Source: Desulfomonilia bacterium (GTDB lineage Bacteria > Desulfobacterota > Desulfomonilia > UBA1062). From it: a stretch of 64,000 bases of DNA. Positions 44,262 to 52,934 of this stretch are shown here, piece by piece. The translations under genes and the position numbers were made by a program. The notes under the pieces were generated by a model that did no database searches, was not told the DNA's origin, and saw nothing but the letters and a program-made list of their open reading frames with translations. The stretch is from assembly GCA_036567785.1 (NCBI GenBank), contig DATCTV010000062.1, forward strand, positions 62,001-126,000, given 5' to 3'. Numbering within the stretch: position 1 is the first letter of the stretch; each line of letters opens with the position of its first letter.

Positions 44262-45328
44262 ATTGTGAGAACATGAAAGAGCTTCTCAATGCGTATATCG
44301 ACAATCTCCTCAGTGATAATGAGAGGGAGGCCGCAGAGGCGCATATCGCATCGTGCCCTTCATGCAAAAAAGAGCTCGATGAACTTGCTAGTGCCGTGAA
44401 TGTAGTGAAGAAGCTTGACAGGATCGTTCCGCCTCCCTGGTTCTCCGAACAGGTTATGATTAACATACGAAAGGAAGAGGACAGGAAAAGAAGCATTTTG
44501 AACCGCCTGTTCCGTCCTTTATATATCAAACTGCCGTTAGAGGCGTTTGCAACAATAGCCGTAGCAGTGTTTGCAATATTTATTTACAGGGCCGTTGGAC
44601 CAGAATCGAAACCGCTTATGTCTTTACCGCAGGCTGTTCAGGAATCTCCAGCACCGGCGGCACAGACGGCAAAGGATAAAATTGCGGAAACAGGTCCCCA
44701 TGAGGCAGACAAGATGGTTCAGACACTGCAGAGTCCGGAAAGTGAAAAGACTTCAGGTTTGAAGAAGGATATCCCGCAGATGAAACCGGAGGGAAAAGCT
44801 GTTGCTGCTCCTGCTCCCGAAGCAAAAGGGAGCGTTGAACCCGAGAAGAAACAGTCGGCGCCTTCTGCAGTCAGGAAAGATAAGAGCGAGATTCAGTATG
44901 ATCTGGAATCTCTGGGCCCTCAATCGATGGAAAAATCAAAAGAAGATGCGTCGGGAGGCATTGGCAAACCCCTGGCAAATGCGGAAGAACAGGAAAGTAG
45001 CGCTTCTCCTCAGCCTCAAGTCCAGATGAAGGCCGCCCCTTCACCTGTGATGATAGATATGTCTGTCACGGTTGCTGATAAGGAAAAGGCAATCAAGGAC
45101 ATATCCGGCATGCTTGAAACCATGAAGGCGCGCGTAATCGGCAAATATTCATCAGGGTCGGATACGGCGATTCTTGCAGAAGCCAATGGATCTGATGCAA
45201 AGAAGATAATAGAAAATCTGAAATCTTCAGGTGATGCATTACTGATAACCAGATATCCCGATTTTTCGGGAAACAGGGTGGTAATGAGGATAAAGATTAT
45301 CAGCAGACAGCCGCAGGTCAAACCTTAA
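44258..45328 (+). CDS. Anti-sigma factor with zinc-finger domain
   Basis: A 356-residue membrane anti-sigma factor. The N-terminal cytoplasmic zinc-binding domain has His29-x3-Cys33-x2-Cys36 (HIASCPSC), the zf-HC2/ASD signature. One transmembrane helix (about 90-108) and a long Pro/Ala/Lys/Glu-rich linker (about 115-255) follow. A C-terminal globular domain (about 260-350) holds two related segments of the kind that senses conditions in the periplasm. Overlap with the sigma gene supports a sigma/anti-sigma pair. The C-terminal domain is not one I can name. Confidence 0.82.
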   Translation: MNCENMKELLNAYIDNLLSDNEREAAEAHIASCPSCKKELDELASAVNVVKKLDRIVPPPWFSEQVMINIRKEEDRKRSILNRLFRPLYIKLPLEAFATIAVAVFAIFIYRAVGPESKPLMSLPQAVQESPAPAAQTAKDKIAETGPHEADKMVQTLQSPESEKTSGLKKDIPQMKPEGKAVAAPAPEAKGSVEPEKKQSAPSAVRKDKSEIQYDLESLGPQSMEKSKEDASGGIGKPLANAEEQESSASPQPQVQMKAAPSPVMIDMSVTVADKEKAIKDISGMLETMKARVIGKYSSGSDTAILAEANGSDAKKIIENLKSSGDALLITRYPDFSGNRVVMRIKIISRQPQVKP

Positions 45329-45337
45329 TAGTAAAGC

Positions 45338-45976
45338 ATGCTTATCCTGGCAGGAGTTTTTGCGACATCATTTGTCATCGCCCTTTCCGGCGCTATGATG
45401 CCAGGGCCTTTGTTTGCCACAACCATTACTGCCAGTGCGAAAAGAGGCATTATTGCAGGGCCTGCACTGATACTTGGGCATGCGATCCTTGAACTTGCCA
45501 TGGTGGCGGCCATTCTTTTCGGACTGGCCCCGCTGCTTACAAGAGATATGGTATTTGCGTGCATCGCTCTTTTTGGAGCCGCTGTCCTTTTATGGATGAG
45601 CTTTAGTATGATTAAGTCACTTCCGAAGACTAACGTAGACTGGGAGGCGCATGATTCGTCCAATGCGGAGAATCTCGTTTTTCAGGGTATTGTGATGAGC
45701 ATGTCAAATCCATACTGGACGATATGGTGGGCCACAATAGGACTCGGCTACATATTGTACTGCAGGACGCTGGGGTTGCCCGGTCTGGCTGTCTTTTTTG
45801 CCGGCCATATAATGGGAGACCTTTCCTGGTATTCACTTGTTTCTGTTATTGTCGCAAAAGGCAGACATCTTCTGACCATTAGGGTTTACAGGGGGCTGAT
45901 CGGAGGCTGTGCGGTTTTTATATCATGCTTTGCACTTTACTTTATTTATTCTGGGATCAGCAGACTTGCCGGATAA
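45338..45976 (+). CDS. LysE/RhtB-type amino acid exporter
   Basis: A 212-residue transporter with about six helices. The N-terminal SGAMMPGPLFATTITASAKRG is the conserved LysE/RhtB block, and a second conserved segment, GIVMSMSNPYWTIWW, follows the cytoplasmic loop. The family exports amino acids or their analogues, but the substrate is not evident. It starts nine bases after the anti-sigma stop, so it may be part of the same transcript. Confidence 0.82.
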   Translation: MLILAGVFATSFVIALSGAMMPGPLFATTITASAKRGIIAGPALILGHAILELAMVAAILFGLAPLLTRDMVFACIALFGAAVLLWMSFSMIKSLPKTNVDWEAHDSSNAENLVFQGIVMSMSNPYWTIWWATIGLGYILYCRTLGLPGLAVFFAGHIMGDLSWYSLVSVIVAKGRHLLTIRVYRGLIGGCAVFISCFALYFIYSGISRLAG

Positions 45977-46042
45977 CATTAAGGCCATTGAATCGGTATA
46001 TCATATTGATTATATTTAACCTGAACAAGGGAGGATAAGTTT

Positions 46043-46510
46043 ATGGAAGAAAAACGACTCTGTGATTTCCTGGATATTGCCATCCAGAGGGAAATCGAAG
46101 CATTTGATTTCTATTCAGGCCTTTCTGAAAAGGTTACCGACAGGCAGGCCAAAGATGCTCTCAGTGGTCTTGCCTCAGAAGAGAAGAAGCACCGGGCCTT
46201 TCTGGAAAACTACCGTGATGGCAAAATTGAGGCTGGGAGCCTGAGGATGAGCCATGTTGTCGACTACAGGATAGCCGAACATATGGAAAAACCTGCAACT
46301 GATTCAAAAATTAAAAGCAGCGAAGCATATCTTCTTGCGGCGCATCGTGAAAAGGCGTCGCATGATTTTTACAAGGCCCTTGCCGATATTCATCCGGATG
46401 GTCCTGTAAGGGAGATGCTTCTACTGATGGCATCTGAAGAAATGAGGCATAAGGAAAAGGTCGAATACCTGTATTCCAATACCGCATTTCCTCAGACCGA
46501 CGGAGGCTGA
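46043..46510 (+). CDS. Ferritin-like (rubrerythrin-type) diiron protein
   Basis: A 155-residue four-helix bundle protein. Helix one has AIQREIEAFDFY, helix two EEKKHRAF, helix three AAHREKASHDFY and helix four SEEMRHKEKVEYLY: the paired Glu and E-x2-H ligands of a diiron site. The C-terminal rubredoxin domain of true rubrerythrin is missing. Related proteins scavenge peroxide or store iron in anaerobes. GGGAGG precedes ATG 46043. The 3' end overlaps the convergent GH4 gene by 19 bases. Confidence 0.85.
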   Translation: MEEKRLCDFLDIAIQREIEAFDFYSGLSEKVTDRQAKDALSGLASEEKKHRAFLENYRDGKIEAGSLRMSHVVDYRIAEHMEKPATDSKIKSSEAYLLAAHREKASHDFYKALADIHPDGPVREMLLLMASEEMRHKEKVEYLYSNTAFPQTDGG

Positions 46511-47793
46511 CCGAAATCTGTGAAGTAATCTTTATTGGCGGCCTTCAAATCATTCCAGAGCTGATCGATATCTTTTTCTTCCGGGCCAAGCGGATGGACC
46601 AGCATGGCCTGTTTAACAAGGTTTTCATCTTTTGCGAGGTGGCCTTCTATTGTCAGGCGTTCATAGTTTTTTATTGTGCTGATCAGTCCGACAGTTGGTT
46701 TGGCGGCCTTTCCTAGCGGGATGGCAACCGGGCCGTATGAGGTCAGCTTTGCAGGGATCTCCATAATGTAATCGTCAGGGAAGTCATCTATTGTGCCGCT
46801 GTTGCGGGTGTTGATTATATGGGTGCGTCCGTCGTTCGTGGCTATGCTTTTTATAAGTTCTGTGGCAACGGTCGAATACATGAAGCCGCCTCGCTTTGAG
46901 AGCTCTTCAGGCGGTCTGGTGCGTTCAGGTTCCGAATACAGCCCGAGCAGTTCTTCTTCTATGACCAGTATCTCTTCACCCCTTGTGCCCTGTTTACCTT
47001 TTGCCTCCATCTGGCTTTTCAGCATCTGCGATGTGTTGTAAAAGTAGCGAAGATAAGGGTTTGGAAGCATTCCGAGCATGGGTATGAAATTATCGCCGTA
47101 TTCGAGGTCAGGGATATTTTTCATGTTGACCCTGATGTTTTCAAGAACCTCTGATGTGCGGTCCTTTCCTGAAACGAAGACCCCGTCCACCCATGCAAGG
47201 TGATTAAGGCCGTAGTAGCGCAGGAGAAGTTCGTTTTCCTGACAGCCGAGAACAATGCATGCCTGAAGCACGAACTCTATAGGGCAGTTGCATAAACCGA
47301 TGCATTTTTCATATCCGAGATAATTGACAATGAACTCTGTCATCATCCCTGAAGGGTTTGTGAAATTTATCATCCAAGCATTATTTGAGAATTTCTTGGC
47401 AAGAGAAGTGTATTTTTCCATTATGGGCATTGCCCTGAGGCCGTTAGCCATACCGCCCATGCCTGTTGTTTCCTGACCGATAAGGCCGTATCCGAGAGGG
47501 ATCTTCTCGTCGTTTATCCTTCCCCTCATGCAGCCTGCGCGGAACTGGTTCAGAATGAAATCGGCGCCCGATATGGCCTCTTCAGCATTGTAAGTGGATA
47601 ATAATTTTGCCCTGCTGCCGGCTGCTTTTAATATCCTGTCGGAAAATCCGGAAAGTATTTCAAGCTTCCTTTCGCTCTCGGGTATGTCAAGCAGGCATAT
47701 CTCGCGAATGCGAACATGCTCTGAAATCTTGATAAGGCCTTCGATGAGTTCAGGTGTATAAGTGCTTCCGCCGCCTATGATACATATTTTCAT
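46492..47793 (-). CDS. GH4 glycosidase (6-phospho-beta/alpha-glucosidase type)
   Basis: A 433-residue family-4 glycoside hydrolase. The N-terminal NAD site reads GGGSTYTPELIEG, followed by DFILNQFRAGCMRGR. CNCPIEF holds the metal-binding Cys and LNHLAWV the metal-binding His, followed by the conserved ELL and PALLTSYG-like segments (PAKLTSYGPVAIP). GH4 enzymes use NAD+ and Mn2+ to oxidise C3 of the glycone and eliminate the aglycone. It overlaps the kinase gene by four bases and is last in the DegT-Gfo-BadF-GH4 operon. Whether the substrate is phosphorylated is not clear. Confidence 0.88.
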   Translation of the reverse strand: MKICIIGGGSTYTPELIEGLIKISEHVRIREICLLDIPESERKLEILSGFSDRILKAAGSRAKLLSTYNAEEAISGADFILNQFRAGCMRGRINDEKIPLGYGLIGQETTGMGGMANGLRAMPIMEKYTSLAKKFSNNAWMINFTNPSGMMTEFIVNYLGYEKCIGLCNCPIEFVLQACIVLGCQENELLLRYYGLNHLAWVDGVFVSGKDRTSEVLENIRVNMKNIPDLEYGDNFIPMLGMLPNPYLRYFYNTSQMLKSQMEAKGKQGTRGEEILVIEEELLGLYSEPERTRPPEELSKRGGFMYSTVATELIKSIATNDGRTHIINTRNSGTIDDFPDDYIMEIPAKLTSYGPVAIPLGKAAKPTVGLISTIKNYERLTIEGHLAKDENLVKQAMLVHPLGPEEKDIDQLWNDLKAANKDYFTDFGQPPSV

Positions 47794-48770
47794 GAGCGTT
47801 CCTTTTCAAGGTATGTCCTTATCATGCGATCACTGATTTTTTTTGTAAGTGTAAGCCCGCTCTTTTCATATGCATGAAAAACAGCGCCCAGTACCGGGTC
47901 CCATTCCGGGACGACTATTTTTATGCTGTCCCTGTATCTCTGGGAAAGAGAGAGTTCGAGCATGTTCATGAAAGGCTGATATTTCTGTTTGAAGACAGAA
48001 CCGTCAAGCACGAGCTTGAATTTTTCTCCGTGGTCGAAAAGATCGCGGTGAAATTCATCCACTATATGCAGGGTTTCCTTGACCAGCATCCATGTAAGTT
48101 CAAGCGCCACGCCGTCTCCCATGCGTGCGGCCTCGAAGAATATCTCGACGACCTTTTGAATGTTCTCAGGGAAAAGCGGTATGTTCTTTATCTCTTCAAC
48201 TTCATTCAAGGAGAATGTCTCGGTGATGAGTCTGCTGATTACCGTAGGGTATGCCCTGCCGTCCTCACCGCGTATTGCCGCCCGGCATACGAACATGGCG
48301 ATGTTTACCGCGCCAAGTGTGTCTCCTGTATGAAACGAGAGGCCTCCTATGCGTTTGAGTTCTCCTTTTGCATTCATTGCAAAATTTGTGTTTGATGTGC
48401 CGTTTGTTATCAGCATGCCGACACCGTCGACCGTACCGCTCTTGAGCGCTATGAAGCCGTCGTTTTCGAAATCGAAGGGTATGTCCGGGGTTACTTTTTT
48501 ATATACCTTGCGCAGCAGCTTGAAATCATCCGATGTATCCGCGCCTGCGGCGCCGTAGTATATGTATTTTATCTGTTCCGGCTTAATGCCGGCCGCGGCC
48601 ACAGTCTTGCCGATGCCTTCTGAAATAGCGGCCTGAGCTCCGTCAGGTCCCAGATTTTCATGGCTGGCGCCAACATCGTAGACGGTTGCCACAATATTGC
48701 CGGTTGTGTCTGAAAGGACATACTGTGTTTTCGTGTTTCCGATATCCACTCCGAGAAGGTAGCGTTTCAT
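47790..48770 (-). CDS. BadF/BcrA-type sugar kinase-like ATPase
   Basis: A 326-residue ASKHA-fold protein of the BadF/BadG/BcrA/BcrD family, most like N-acetylglucosamine-kinase relatives. LLGVDIGNTKTQYVLSD is the phosphate-1 loop; YYGAAGADT, MLITNGTSNTNFAMN and the GGLSFHTGDTLGAVN loop follow. No iron-sulfur cysteines typical of the CoA-dehydratase activators are present, so a sugar kinase is more likely. It sits between the Gfo/Idh dehydrogenase (12 bases) and the GH4 gene (4-base overlap) and probably phosphorylates a sugar or amino sugar in that pathway. Confidence 0.82.
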   Translation of the reverse strand: MKRYLLGVDIGNTKTQYVLSDTTGNIVATVYDVGASHENLGPDGAQAAISEGIGKTVAAAGIKPEQIKYIYYGAAGADTSDDFKLLRKVYKKVTPDIPFDFENDGFIALKSGTVDGVGMLITNGTSNTNFAMNAKGELKRIGGLSFHTGDTLGAVNIAMFVCRAAIRGEDGRAYPTVISRLITETFSLNEVEEIKNIPLFPENIQKVVEIFFEAARMGDGVALELTWMLVKETLHIVDEFHRDLFDHGEKFKLVLDGSVFKQKYQPFMNMLELSLSQRYRDSIKIVVPEWDPVLGAVFHAYEKSGLTLTKKISDRMIRTYLEKERS

Positions 48771-48782
48771 TGATTCTCCTGT

Positions 48783-49787
48783 TTAAAGGTCTACGGCCTT
48801 GCCTGTTGCTGATGATTTGTAGCCTGCGTCAACTATGTTCATGACGGTCATGCCTTCAGCAAGTCCTGGAAAAGGCGTCTTTCTGTTTTTTATGCAGTCT
48901 ATGAAATGGGTCATCTGTGTCGTGTAAATGCTCTGATCGCAATGTTCCATCTTCTGAGGAAGTTCGGGCTTGAATTCGCCGAACAGAAAACCGTTTCTGA
49001 GTTTTAATTCCGTGGGGAAAAGGCTTGCATAGCCTTCGCTGCCGTAAAGCCTTGTCCCTGCCTCGGGCCCGTCCATGTGAGGCTGCCACCACCCGCTTTC
49101 GATTATGGAAGTTACGCCGTTATCCCATGTGATGACCAGTATGCCGGAGTCGTCCACGTCGTAATCTCCCATATAAGTTCCGATCCTTGCATAAACCTGA
49201 GCGGGTTTAGGATCGCCGAGGATATATCTTACCGTGTCGATTGCATGAACGCCCATGTCTGCAAGCGCCCCTCCGCCTGCGAGCTTTTTCTCGGTGAACC
49301 ATCCTGCAGGCCCCCAGTTGACATGGATGCCATAACCTTTTGTCTTGAAGACTTTTCCTATTCTGCCGGACAGCACGATGTCCCTTATATAATTGACCTC
49401 AAGGTCGAATCGCCACATGTGGCCGACCATTACAAGCTTTTTTGTCCTTCTGGAGACTTTGGCCACTTCCTCGGCCTCTGTTGAGTTCATTGCCAGAGGC
49501 TTCTCGACGAATACATCCTTGCCGTTTTTCAGGCATTCGAGAGTGAAAGGTGCATGGAACCTGTTAGGAGTCGCTATGATGACAGCATCGATGTCATTGC
49601 GTTTTATCAGCTTCATTGCGTCATCGGTGGTGTCCTTAATTCCGTATGTGCCGGCAAATGTCTTTGCATTATCAAGAGGCAACGCACAGACCGAGACAAG
49701 CTCAACACCGTCAATGGTTTTAAGCCCCCGTGCGTGATAGTGAGAAATAAAACCTGCTCCGATAAAGCCTATTCTCGTTTTCCTCAT
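48783..49787 (-). CDS. Gfo/Idh/MocA family oxidoreductase
   Basis: A 334-residue NAD(P)-dependent sugar dehydrogenase. The Rossmann IGFIGAGFISHYHARGL, the EKPLA motif (FVEKPLAMN, catalytic Lys) and the C-terminal Gfo/Idh domain with GGALADMGVHAIDTVRYILG are clear. ATG 49787 is chosen because GGGAGG sits six bases ahead; the longer form would need a TTG. It is 12 bases downstream of the DegT aminotransferase and 12 upstream of the kinase. A dehydrogenase plus aminotransferase pair of this kind builds or breaks amino sugars through a keto-sugar. Confidence 0.88.
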   Translation of the reverse strand: MRKTRIGFIGAGFISHYHARGLKTIDGVELVSVCALPLDNAKTFAGTYGIKDTTDDAMKLIKRNDIDAVIIATPNRFHAPFTLECLKNGKDVFVEKPLAMNSTEAEEVAKVSRRTKKLVMVGHMWRFDLEVNYIRDIVLSGRIGKVFKTKGYGIHVNWGPAGWFTEKKLAGGGALADMGVHAIDTVRYILGDPKPAQVYARIGTYMGDYDVDDSGILVITWDNGVTSIIESGWWQPHMDGPEAGTRLYGSEGYASLFPTELKLRNGFLFGEFKPELPQKMEHCDQSIYTTQMTHFIDCIKNRKTPFPGLAEGMTVMNIVDAGYKSSATGKAVDL

Positions 49788-49799
49788 ATGCAACCTCCC

Positions 49800-51089
49800 T
49801 TAAGGAAGTGTTATGGCGCCATACTCGTCTGCTGAGGCCTGGATTTTTCTGATGGCATAAGCGATATCGTCCATATCCGCCTTTTTTCCCATGAGTATTT
49901 TGTGGTGAAAGGTCACGGCCGTTTCATAAAAAAGCTTCTCGCAGACAGGAAGGCTGAACCTTGAAGGGTCGATGGCCTTAAAGTGTTCATCATTGATCCT
50001 GTAGCGCTTCTTTGTATGTGGTCTGTAAAGCGTGCAGTTATTGAGTGGCTGGTAGCAGTCATCCACAACGCAACCCAGTTCACCCATCATGGCCCACCGG
50101 AACTTCTCGAGCGACAGGCCGCTGAAAGCCTCCTTGTCATAAGTGAAGCCGAAGTTGAAATAGGCCTGAAGATCGACCCGGCTGTCACGTTTCTGAGCAG
50201 TTATGCCGGGAATTTCTTTAAGGAGCGTAATGAGATACTTGTAGTTTTCATCACGAAGCCTTGTCTGTTCAGGAAGTCTTTTGAGCTGACATATCAGGAC
50301 TGCTGCCTGGAAATCGGTCAAACGGTAATTGCCGGACTGTATGAAATCGCCTTCAAGTGTGTACGTGCCTGAGCCCTTGTCGTCGATAGTATGAGTCCCT
50401 TCAGGCCTTCTGCCGCAGTTGCGCAGTGCATCGAGCTTCGCCCAGAGCATGTCGTCATTCGTAGTGAGCGCCCCGCCTTCACCGGCTGTCATGACTTTGC
50501 TTAGCTGCATGCTGAAGCTGCCGATATCGCCCAATGTCCCGGCGCTTTTACCGCGCCAGACGGAACCGTGCTGGTGTGCGCAGTCTTCGATGACCATCAG
50601 ATTGTGCTTTTTAGCTATTGCAAGGATTGCATCCATATCCGACATGCAGCCATAGAGATGAACCGGCATGATGGCCCTTGTACGGGGTGTTATTGCGGCT
50701 TCGACTGCTTTGGGGTCGATGCACCAGGAATCAGGCTCGACATCGACGAGTATGGGGACTGCATTGACGTCAAGGACGGCGGCGGCGGTTGCCTGCCATG
50801 TAAGGCCGGGAACGATCACTTCGTCGCCGAAACCGATATCGCATGCTTCCAGCGCCAGCTGGAGGGTGACGGTTCCGTTTGCTATGGCGAGGGCATATTT
50901 GCAGTTGTTGAATTTTGCAAAGGCATCTATGAACTCTCTCTCTTTTGGCCCCATATAAGACCAGACACCGCTTTCAAGTACTTCGATAAGACCTTGTTTT
51001 TCATTATCGTCCCATACGGGCCAGCCTGGCCATGGGTTCTGATTTACATTGCGAACAGGTGTTCCACCCAAAACTGCAAGTTTTGCCAT
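49800..51089 (-). CDS. DegT/DnrJ/EryC1/StrS sugar aminotransferase
   Basis: A 429-residue PLP enzyme of the sugar-aminotransferase family. PWPGWPVWDDNEKQGLIEVLESG opens as in inosose/3-keto-sugar aminotransferases. VIVPGLTWQATAAAVLDVNAVPILVD, EDCAHQHGS and SFSMQLSKVMTAGEGGAL (PLP Lys) follow. GGAGG eight bases ahead favours ATG 51089 over ATG 51095. It transfers an amino group between glutamate or another donor and a keto-sugar. It opens the four-gene operon with the Gfo/Idh dehydrogenase, kinase and GH4 enzyme, behind an intrinsic terminator. Confidence 0.87.
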   Translation of the reverse strand: MAKLAVLGGTPVRNVNQNPWPGWPVWDDNEKQGLIEVLESGVWSYMGPKEREFIDAFAKFNNCKYALAIANGTVTLQLALEACDIGFGDEVIVPGLTWQATAAAVLDVNAVPILVDVEPDSWCIDPKAVEAAITPRTRAIMPVHLYGCMSDMDAILAIAKKHNLMVIEDCAHQHGSVWRGKSAGTLGDIGSFSMQLSKVMTAGEGGALTTNDDMLWAKLDALRNCGRRPEGTHTIDDKGSGTYTLEGDFIQSGNYRLTDFQAAVLICQLKRLPEQTRLRDENYKYLITLLKEIPGITAQKRDSRVDLQAYFNFGFTYDKEAFSGLSLEKFRWAMMGELGCVVDDCYQPLNNCTLYRPHTKKRYRINDEHFKAIDPSRFSLPVCEKLFYETAVTFHHKILMGKKADMDDIAYAIRKIQASADEYGAITLP

Positions 51090-51105
51090 GTACATTACCT
51101 CCGGG

Positions 51106-51148
51106 AAAAAATTACTGCCTGTCAGAAATTTACGTGCCTGACAGGCAG
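51106..51148 (-). terminator. Intrinsic terminator / attenuator before DegT operon
   Basis: Read on the minus strand: a perfect 11-bp stem (51148-51138 with 51125-51115), a 12-base loop, then TAATTTTTT (51114-51106). It lies between the ceramidase-like gene and the aminotransferase and ends only about ten bases before the ribosome site of the latter. It should stop most transcription from upstream; read-through would make it an attenuator for the sugar operon. Confidence 0.82.
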
Positions 51149-51185
51149 AGTATTTTGTTAATAACCGCGCAAATTTAAGTCAAGG

Positions 51186-52847
51186 CTAATTTTGAGCCTG
51201 CCTGAGCAGTTTCTCGGCATATCCATAGATTTTGGTTGCGGCATCCGGGCTTACGGAGTTCTCCTCGCCGTAAGGGGCTTTCAGATTCCCGAATGTATAG
51301 GGTTCCTTTTCATCCCACTGGCTTTTGGGTATCAGATATCCCAGATGGTCATTCCCCAGATTCATTATCATATTGACCTTCCCGTGCATAAGATTTCTCA
51401 GGGGGGCATTAATCATTTTAAGATCAGCCTCGGTAAGGCTTGAGTAATAATCACCTTCAGGCGGAATGCGCACGCCCCCTTTGGCTATCTCTGGATAAAG
51501 TTCTCCGGGCAGGGTGAGCATCAGAAGGTCTCCGATTTTAAGCACGTTCAATTCAGTTTCAACTGCAAGCTTGCCATTTTCGGTATATGACTTCCTTTCG
51601 ATGAGGCCCGCAAAGAATGCCAGTAAATAAAGCTTGTTCTGGACATCTATTTTATCTTTCAGGACATAGTAACTGATATCAGGGGATGGATTTAACTCGA
51701 CTTTCCCGGATTCGATTGCACCTGCGACAGTATCTGCAAGCAAATTGCCCAGCGCTTCAGCCTTTTCGAAGTTCTCCTTGTTGTATTCACCATACTTATA
51801 CTGTCTTCCCCAGTATTCGGTATTGTCATAGACCACCCTTGAACTTACATATTCAAGTACATATTTTCCGGCATCCTCGTCATAGAATACAACTGGGTCG
51901 GAAACATAGGTGGAAACCGAACCTGTATTTCCAGTTATGAAAATCGTTTCTCCGCCGAATTTCTCATGAAGGGCGTTTCGCAGATATCCGACATAATCGG
52001 CGGAAATGAGCTGATTCCACTGCCAAACGGCCTCCACATGGTTGCTCCAGTTGACAAGCGTGCCTATCACATGTCCGTCCTTGGGGGATCTGAACACGGC
52101 AATGCGCAGGCCGTTGTCTGTTACAAAAGGAGGTCTGAGGTCTGAAAGTCCGAAGTCGTTGGGTGCTGTCAATTTGATCATGTCCTTCAGGGGAAGCTTG
52201 ATACGTTCATCATCAGTAAGGTTCAACTGGTCCTTATCCAGAACCTCGCCGATATACATCCGGGCGGGTTCCATGTTTTTTACTGCCTGTCTGACTGCTT
52301 CTATGGCGGATTTGTTGTTCAGTTCTATGCACCTCTTCAATGCGCTGAAGTCGTAGAAATTCAATACCGAATATATGCCGCTGTTGTCAGGGACGTCATG
52401 ATTATGAACCGAATGGACAATAAGATGATCTATGCCGTATTTCGAGCAGACCGCATCCCTTATTATCTGGGTGTCGTTGATGCTGAGGCTGAATGCATCG
52501 ATGGCGACTATGCCGATTCTCTTTTTGCCGTCATCGATCACTGTCGCTACCGAATAGATCGGATCATGCACTCCAAGTGCGGTGCGGTTCCAGGGCGCCA
52601 TGTTGAAGCCGGATATAAGATAACCTTTGTAGTTATCACCGATCTCTATGATCGGGGATCTGCCGAATCCGACTTTAAGGCCTGTGTAATCCGCCCAGGG
52701 ATCTTCACTGTCAGGGTAGGTGTTGTCATTGGTCTCCGGCTGGTATTTTGCGGTGGGGCTATCATTGCTTCCCGAACTGCCGCAGCCTGAGAACAATATC
52801 ATCATTATCAATGATGAAACAAGGAGAGATATCTTTAATAACCTCAT
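51186..52847 (-). CDS. Neutral-ceramidase-like lipoprotein A
   Basis: A 553-residue exported protein. Lipobox LFSGC at the signal peptide end. The body resembles the N-terminal domain of neutral/alkaline ceramidases: HSVHNHDVPDNSG stands where ceramidases have the Zn-binding THTHSGP, NWSNHVEAVW gives a further His, GNTGSVS the GDVSP-like loop, and NLGNDHLGYLIPKSQW the late motif. True neutral ceramidases are longer with a C-terminal Ig-like domain, which is missing. It should be a periplasmic or surface amidase on an N-acyl compound. It is most similar to the next gene upstream; the two probably arose by duplication. A terminator follows. Confidence 0.75.
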   Translation of the reverse strand: MRLLKISLLVSSLIMMILFSGCGSSGSNDSPTAKYQPETNDNTYPDSEDPWADYTGLKVGFGRSPIIEIGDNYKGYLISGFNMAPWNRTALGVHDPIYSVATVIDDGKKRIGIVAIDAFSLSINDTQIIRDAVCSKYGIDHLIVHSVHNHDVPDNSGIYSVLNFYDFSALKRCIELNNKSAIEAVRQAVKNMEPARMYIGEVLDKDQLNLTDDERIKLPLKDMIKLTAPNDFGLSDLRPPFVTDNGLRIAVFRSPKDGHVIGTLVNWSNHVEAVWQWNQLISADYVGYLRNALHEKFGGETIFITGNTGSVSTYVSDPVVFYDEDAGKYVLEYVSSRVVYDNTEYWGRQYKYGEYNKENFEKAEALGNLLADTVAGAIESGKVELNPSPDISYYVLKDKIDVQNKLYLLAFFAGLIERKSYTENGKLAVETELNVLKIGDLLMLTLPGELYPEIAKGGVRIPPEGDYYSSLTEADLKMINAPLRNLMHGKVNMIMNLGNDHLGYLIPKSQWDEKEPYTFGNLKAPYGEENSVSPDAATKIYGYAEKLLRQAQN

Positions 52848-52876
52848 CTTAAAGCCTCCGGAAGATATTTTAATTA

Positions 52877-52903
52877 AAGAGGGACAGTAAATCCGCCCCT
52901 CTT
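52877..52903 (-). terminator. Weak hairpin between two ceramidase-like genes
   Basis: AAGAGGG (52877-52883) pairs with CCCTCTT (52897-52903) around a 13-base loop, followed on the minus strand by a broken T/A stretch (TTTAATTAAAA). It may partially terminate or protect the mRNA between the two paralogues. Confidence 0.4.
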
Positions 52904-52934
52904 ATTTCAAATCAAATATATTAAGAAGATATTC

